A stretch of 64,000 nucleotides of DNA from Heterodera schachtii (Eukaryota; Nematoda; Chromadorea; Rhabditida; Heteroderidae): NCBI GenBank assembly GCA_023374025.1, contig SIJG01000095.1, positions 314,290 to 378,289 of the forward strand, in the 5' to 3' direction. Positions within the stretch are counted from its first letter, which is position 1. The number at the start of each line of letters is the position of its first letter. Under the pieces are notes generated by a model. It ran no database searches and was not told the origin of the DNA. It saw nothing but the letters and a program-made list of their open reading frames with translations. Made by a program: the position numbers and the translations under genes. This document shows, in pieces, positions 58,184 to 64,000 of this stretch.

Positions 58184-58690
58184 TTCTAGGCTAAAAAAAT
58201 ATGCGAATCACGAATCTGAGCTCGGATTTTGCAAAATCATTGATTTTATCTATGATTATCATCAAGTATTTGACTTTTTCAAAAAATTTTAAGAAAATTA
58301 ATCGGGCGTAAAAAACTCATACACAGATGTTGTAGAGAACAAAAAGAGCTTTCGAATAAGCTATTTAAGGTCAGGAGAAGTCAAGTATTTATTTTCTATG
58401 ATTTTTTGAAATTTAGTTATTAATTAGTTGTGGTCATATGAGACGGGGTCCAGGGTTCGAGCCCGCTTGGCCGCGGCTTATTTTTTTTATGACATTTGAT
58501 GAAAAACATAGACAAAAACATTGATTTCGCATGATCAGAGCTCGGATTCATTTCAACGCATTTTTTAACCCCTAATTCATCGGAAAAAATTTTAAAAAGT
58601 CAAGTACTTTATGAATAATCATAGATAAAATCAATGATTTTGCAAAATCCGAGCTCAGATTCGTGATCAGCGTATTTTTTTAGGCTAGAA
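58184..58690. mobile_element. 507 bp foldback (TTCTAGSCTAAAAAAATA ends)
   Basis: The left end TTCTAGGCTAAAAAAATA and the right end TATTTTTTTAGGCTAGAA start arms of about 100 bp through CACGAATCTGAGCTCGG and CAAAATCATTGATTTTATC. The middle contains GGGTTCGAGCCCGC, similar to a pol III B box. Confidence 0.75.
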
Positions 58691-60913
58691 AAGGCTAGGT
58701 GCTAAAAACCCCCAAAAAGGCCAAAATAGGTGCGAAAAATAGGATTAAAATTGGAAAAACCAAATGTATTTATGCAAAAAAATCCAAAAGTGACTAATTT
58801 TTTTTATCAATTTAGCCCGCACAATTGCAACTGGTCAAGAAAATAAATAAATAAAGTTGGAGACGAATTTTTGGGAAAATTTTTTCATTTCTTAGTGAAT
58901 ATTTTCTGAAATTTTGGTCAATTTTTTGGGGTATATTTTTTAAATTTTTTGGGATCGATTCTTAGGAGTGTATTTCTCGTTTTTATTGCATTTTTGCTAT
59001 GAAATTTCTGGAAAAAGGTCAAAATAGGTGCTAAAACCCCCAAAAATGCCAAAATAGGTGCTATTGACCGAAAATCCAGTTTTAGGTAATTTTAGGTGCT
59101 AAAAAGTCGCTCTAAATCGAAAATTGTTCGGATAAAATGCTATTTTTGGGCTTCTCTCATCATAACTAAGCCGCAAAAAAAATAGGTAAACACCTAAAAG
59201 CATCAAATTAAAAATGGAGAATATAAACAAAAATAAAATATTTTTGAGAATATTTAAATTTATATTTCTGTCAGTTCGAGTTTAATTCCAATTTTATCGT
59301 AAGAAAAATTGTCAAAAAAAAATTGCGACTATTTTTATCCGTTTTAATTCCATTTACTTATTTAAATAAAATTGGAGCAGAGAATATATTTAAAAAAGAA
59401 AGAAATGTTCAAGTGCATAAAACAATTCAGAATGAACAGAAAATTTTAATAAAAATTATTTATTTTTTTTTGTCAAAAAAGAAATTGGAATTAGCCAAAA
59501 AAGAATTTAGAAACAATGTTCAATCATAGATGGGCACTGAATTTTCGCTGATTGTTTTCTTTTCGAGTTTTTAAATTTTTGTGCCAAATTTTACGACTTT
59601 TTTGGAAAATTAAAAGTTTTGCAGTGATAAAAGCAAAAGCTTAGAAAAATAGTGATAAATTTTGCTGCTTTTTCAAGGCGTCAAAGCTGATTTTTTTTTT
59701 AAGATGCTGATTTGCTGATTATTGCTGCTTTTTTAAAAAAGGTCCCCAAAATTATGCAGAAATTTGAAGGAAAATTGGAATTAGACAAATAGTAATTAAC
59801 AAATGGAAGAAACAATTTGGAATGAATGGAAAAATAACGGAGAAAGAAAAAATGAAAAAAAAAACGAGAAAATCTTAAATAAGTGGTGAAAAAATAGTAA
59901 AAATTGAAAGGGAATCTCGCAAATTAAGCAAGAAAATATTCGCCGATGGAGGATGATTTGGGAGTAGAAAATATTCAAGCGTAGATGGAAATGAATTATT
60001 TTTACAAATAGGTGTATTTGAATAGTTGAGAGAATTGGAAATACGTCAATTTTAGCTTGGTTGGAGAAATGCCGCACAGCGCACACCTCTTTTTCCGCTC
60101 TCGTCCCCTTTCCCACGGCATTGCCCACACGGGGTCCGGACAATCGGTCATTTTTACAACATTTTTAGTTACTTCATAATTCAATTCAATTTATCCTTCT
60201 ATAGAAATTATTTTTTATTTAAATACTTATTCCATTCCTTTTATAAAATAAAATAAAAAAATATTAATTAAGTTTTTTAATTTAAATCATTTTCACATTA
60301 TTTTATATGAATTTTGCGTTAAAAGAAAATTTTGCTGACGGCTTGTTCAGTGACGGATTGTCTTTCACTGACTTCCATTGATGGATTGTCCGTAAGCCGC
60401 CCGCACACACGTACGCGTCCAACACACTGCTGCGGCACAGCCGCACGCGTCCGTCCACTGTCTGCCCCAAGGCACAATTTCCTTTCTTCTCTATATAACT
60501 ATTTCTTTGCCTTTTTTCTTTTTCACATTATTATTTTTTATGTATTTAATCTCTCCCTCCATTGCTTTACGCCAGCTAAAATGTGTGGCACACCAGACAT
60601 AGACACGAGAACGCACCAAATTCAAATTAGTATAGTTAATTACATAATTAATTTTGGATATTTTTCGGGGTTAAATTATTGGGGGTTTAGCGTCCTCGCT
60701 TTTCAGATTGTTTGCATTTTTAGGGGTTAAAATTTCTTTAAAATATTAATTACTCTTTTCCTAAATTTGAATGCAAAAACAAAACAGGGAAGCTCTGATT
60801 TTCATTTTTGTTGTTAAATTTATGATTATTTTGGCTTCCCTTCCAGGCCTTATTCGTAATTTGTTTTTAATTTCTTATTTGTCTCCAATTTCATATATTT
60901 CCCCCGATTCGTA

Positions 60914-63262
60914 ATGGCAGTGCTTAGCAAATTGACAAGTTCAACAGTTACCAAAAAGGTTGTTTTGGCAACCATTGGAGAAGGCATTGGCCGAGCCTCG
61001 GGCGAAGGTAAAATTACGGAAAATAATTATAACCAATAAAGGAAAAATGGTACTTTTAAAATGTGCCAAAAAAAATTTGGATAATTAAAAGTGCTTCTGT
61101 AGGATAAAGAAATCAATGAAAAGGGGATGGAAGTTCGAGTCCGCCCTACGACACTTATTTTTTATTTATTTTTTCATCATCAAATTAAAAAAGCTAAAAT
61201 TACTGCCAGTCAAATTGGAAGTCTTTGTTTTATTCGAAAGTTTTGAAGGAAAGAAGCTTTTTTCTAAGCAAAAACTAAGTAATTTTACTCACTGATAAAA
61301 CTTAATTGGCATTAAATTTTCGTAATGATCTCATTCAAAAACTGATAATTAAATCATCAAAATATTCGAATATTCAGAAAAAATTTTTCTCTATCTTTTT
61401 TGCAAAAGAAATAATACGCTAAAATGAGAGGTGCATTTTTCTCTAGCACGCTCAATTTATTTGTTTTATCGGCGCTATTTAAAAGAAGGGGGGTTTTGAA
61501 TTTATCAAAAAGTAAAAACAAAAGGGGGGACCCTTTTGTTTTGCAAAATTTTTAATATATAATCATGAAAAATTATTCCCTGGGGTTTTTGGCGTCAATG
61601 ACCTCGAATTAGATGCCAGATTCTTGATCAGCGCGACCTCTAAAACCCCGGATAACAAAATTTCATGGTTTTTTATCACAAAAAAAATTTGCAAAACAAA
61701 AGGGTCCCCCTCTTTTACTTTTTGATAAATTCAAAACCCCCCTTCTTTTAAATAGCGCCGTTTTATCTCTCTGTTTTTTCAGACGTTTTTGTGTCCCGTC
61801 AGTTTAAACTAAAAAGTTGTAAAGAAAATAATTGTTATTTTACTGAATTTTTGAACCCGGAACCTCACCCCCCTACGAAAAAATAAATTAATTAACCAAT
61901 GGACCGTCATTTTCATTACTTTCCCCATATTAAAAAAATTGCACAAAAATAATTAATGGACCAATAAAACTGTGAATGTGAGCATAATGGGTTATGGCAT
62001 ATAATTATTGTGGGATTTGTAAAATACAAAAGGCAAGAGGGAAGATAAAAATATTTTATAAAACTTTTTCAAAAAATTAACCTAAATTCCTACAATTTTT
62101 CCCAAAAGTGTGCATTGTTCGGCACGGACATGGCCACGTGTTCCGTCGGCGTCAAGGCCAAATGACATGGAACAGGGCCAAAGACAATTGGTGGGTTTTT
62201 TGGGCGGCTTTCTTGGGTCATATCGGTCAGATTTTATCCCGGACAAAAATATAAAAATTAAAATAAATTTTTCCCGACGGTTATTCGAAGCCCGCCATTT
62301 TTCTATGCCCGAAAAACTTGCTGAATGGCTATTTTTGTCCGTTTTTGGGTCCAAAACTGACTTTTAAGGATTTTATGGTCAAATTTTATGCAAATTCAAA
62401 ACAATTAATTGTTTCTGAGGGGAAAATATTGCGAAACATTTGTTAAGCAAATCATTTTTAGGCACTTTTACATTGTCGGCATCGGCTTTATCCCCTGCTT
62501 ATTGACCATTGTCTTCTGCCATGTCTATTTCGGTATGTTTCGTTTTTTTTTACTGTGAAAGAATTTACGGGAGTAAGATTTTTTGCAAATCTGACTGTGT
62601 TTTCTAGAGATTTCGATATTTTGAACAAAGCCTGGATCAGGATTGCATTTTAGACCTGGACCGGCCCAGAAAAAATCCAGGCTTGTCCTGACTTAGATTT
62701 TTTTTTGTGAAATTTGTTTTAAAATGCAAATAAATGTTTAAAGAAATCAACTAATTGTTTAAGAGAAATAAATGACAATAATAATAATATTTTTAAATTT
62801 ATTTAAATCATTTTTTGTTACTAGTAATTTAAATAAAAGTATTTCTCACTTGAAATAATTAATTCATAATTAGCATAAAGGAAATCCATGGTTTTCGGGC
62901 CTTACCTGAACCTGGGTTTTTCTCATATTTGAATTCCTGGGACCTGGACAAAAATCCAATCCAAGAAAATCTCAGTTTGCCGAAGGCCATATCGAGTTCT
63001 AGTGTTTTAATTTTTCTATTGCTCATTAATTGGTGCGATTTGCGAATCGGTGGATTATTTTTTTTGAAAAATTTCCATAAAAATTTAAAAACACCCATTG
63101 CAAATGGGGTTTTTTTCCCCTATAAATATATGTTTTCCAATGTTTTTAGGCCCCTGCGAGTTGACCGAATACCCAACCGATGGGCCGCCGCCGCGCTATT
63201 GGCAATTTGAGCGGACGCCGCTCAGACAGGCGTACACGTGGCTGACCGGCAAATCAGGTTGA
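60914..63262 (+). CDS. Probable NDUFB5-like subunit of mitochondrial complex I (4 exons)
   Basis: Accessory subunit of NADH:ubiquinone oxidoreductase (SGDH/NDUFB5), held in the inner membrane by one helix. Exons 60914-61007, 62109-62190, 62462-62532 and 63150-63262 join in phase to give 119 aa. Residues 1-30 (MAVLSKLTSSTVTKK..) suit a mitochondrial targeting sequence. RHGHGHVFRRR and TWNRAKDNW precede a single membrane span at about 61-82 (FYIVGIGFIPCLLT, then VFCHVYF). The signature GPCELTEYPTDGPPPRYWQF aligns with GEAELAEIPEGYIPEHWEY of mammals as I recall it. The mammalian protein continues about 60 residues further, so this copy is short; an undetected last exon is possible. Intron 1 carries a 291 bp transposon. 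Confidence 0.75.
61470..61760. mobile_element. 291 bp MITE with 6 bp target duplication
   Basis: The ends CGGCGCTATTTAAAAGAAGG and CCTTCTTTTAAATAGCGCCG start arms of about 75 bp, with AAAACAAAAGGGG.ACCC inside. It is flanked by TTTTAT at 61464-61469 and 61761-61766. It lies within intron 1 of the NDUFB5-like gene. The centre carries a variant of the GATCAGCG module. Confidence 0.85.
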
Positions 63263-64000
63263 TCAAACTGCGGCGGCACTTAATTAGTTTTAATGAGGGC
63301 CGGACTGAGGAAAGGGACAGTGCCGGCATTTTGACTGGGGGGGGGGGGATGTGGAAACCCAACTCGTACTGTTTTTTGACAAAAATAGTCATTACTTTTG
63401 TCTAACAATAGTCGACCGAATTAAACATTCTTACAATTAGTACATTCAATAGCCCTTAATTCTCGATTTATAGGCAAAATTCAAGAAAATTTTAATGATT
63501 TTTTTCAAAAAAGTAATGACCAAAACTTTTTTCAAATTTAATCAAATTTTTCTAGAAACATCAAAATTAATCATTCTTTGTATTATTTGATAGCCCTAAG
63601 TGTCCTCTATTAGCAAACGAAGGATGCAAAAAATGCATCGAAAAAAAATCAAAAATTAATGGCTAAAAATGTTCAGAAAATTTGATTTTGAAGTTTTCTG
63701 CTCATTACTTTTTTAAAACACAATGAAATTCTTTGAAATTTTGCAGGCTAATAGAGAACATTTGGTTACCGAATGATATCAAGAAAATTATTTATTTTGA
63801 TGCTTCTTGAAAAGTTTATAGTGCATTAAATTTGTCAAATTATTTTATTGTCTGTCTTTTTTTAATGGCCGTGTGAACTCTAATAGAGCCGCATTTTGAC
63901 TTGGGGTTGAGGTGGGCGTAAATCGGATGCACTGCCGTTTTCCCTTGAAAAATTTTTGAATTAGAAATTTTTTAAAAATCTTCAAATTAAGAACATTTCA
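63263..64000. other. Downstream region with foldback-like repeats
   Basis: After the NDUFB5-like gene there is a short G run (63340-63350). A region at 63430-63790 has CAATAGCCCTTA, GATAGCCCTAAGTGTCCTCT and GCTAATAGAGAACA motifs in both orientations. It is a diverged relative of the foldbacks at 42014-42360 and 53123-53487. No gene is seen up to the window end. Confidence 0.45.

Larger units (their letters stand above)
57341..60913. other. Intergenic region with foldbacks, no gene supported
   Basis: Holds the GC-rich hairpin at 57791-57875, the CACTATTTTGG and TACACCCCTAAGAA repeats (57890-58100), the foldback at 58184-58690 and a reverse copy of the same repeat near 58965. Open frames at 59323-59529 and 59796-60143 are low-complexity. 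The frame at 60332-60730 has no recognisable domain. Confidence 0.5.

Noticed and set aside
58440..58485. tRNA gene or SINE head at GGGTTCGAGCCCGC
   Set aside because: It lies at the centre of a foldback element and has no A box at the right distance.
60332..60730. 132-residue frame before the NDUFB5-like gene
   Set aside because: No recognisable domain; it spans GC-rich and AT-rich parts with no consistent codon pattern. Could be 5' untranslated or intergenic sequence.
1..64000. CRISPR arrays, rRNA genes, bacterial operons or a virus genome
   Set aside because: No direct repeats with spacers, no rRNA cores, no ribosome-binding-site gene clusters. All strong genes are intron-containing.

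Overview
The window looks like nuclear DNA of a nematode, most likely a plant-parasitic cyst nematode (Heteroderidae). The evidence is very AT-rich DNA, many short exons with GT..AG introns, candidate trans-splice acceptors a few bases before start codons, and fragments of an F-box-like repeat family that I associate with Heterodera/Globodera. The taxon is an inference; the eukaryotic gene structure is read directly.

Layout. 1-620: inverted arrays of a ~91 bp minisatellite. 3037-5392: a four-exon gene for a secreted cysteine-rich protein. 5690-6035: a poly-G foldback element. 7921-13480: a nested block ordered A-B-A'-B-A'', built from pieces of an F-box-family gene and two kinds of small DNA transposon. 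14264-29570: a 15.3 kb element that is one almost perfect palindrome. Each 7.6 kb arm carries an intact 12-exon gene for a ~1311-aa family B (protein-primed type) DNA polymerase, and the two genes converge tail to tail on a 43 bp centre. The element starts with 5'-AG and is flanked by a 6 bp target duplication, as in Polinton/Maverick elements, but I find no integrase, capsid or protease gene. 29870-30660 and 41432-42050: an inverted duplication of an F-box fragment plus a CCCGGTCCCG-rich foldback. Between them lie topoisomerase 3-beta (31231-37427, minus, 16 exons) and several palindromic elements. 45118-49277: about 134 copies of a 31 bp satellite. 51050-57340: a 15-exon ILVBL/HACL2 gene (thiamine-diphosphate enzyme). 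60914-63262: a four-exon gene resembling NDUFB5 of mitochondrial complex I.

The host genes (TOP3B, ILVBL, NDUFB5-like, the secreted protein) are unrelated single genes, not an operon. Most of the rest is mobile or repeated DNA: at least seven foldback (MITE-like) families, several sharing one module around CGCTGATCACGAATC. The most unusual object is the palindromic polymerase element. Its arms are nearly identical over more than 7 kb except for one diverged tract in the polymerase zinc-finger exon, which suggests homogenisation plus a patch from a third copy. The inner end of each arm looks like an inverted copy of the outer end, so the element reads as an inverted dimer of a smaller unit that was inserted as one piece.

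Exon joins were derived by hand from splice consensus, reading phase and remembered family conservation. No alignment or database search was run.
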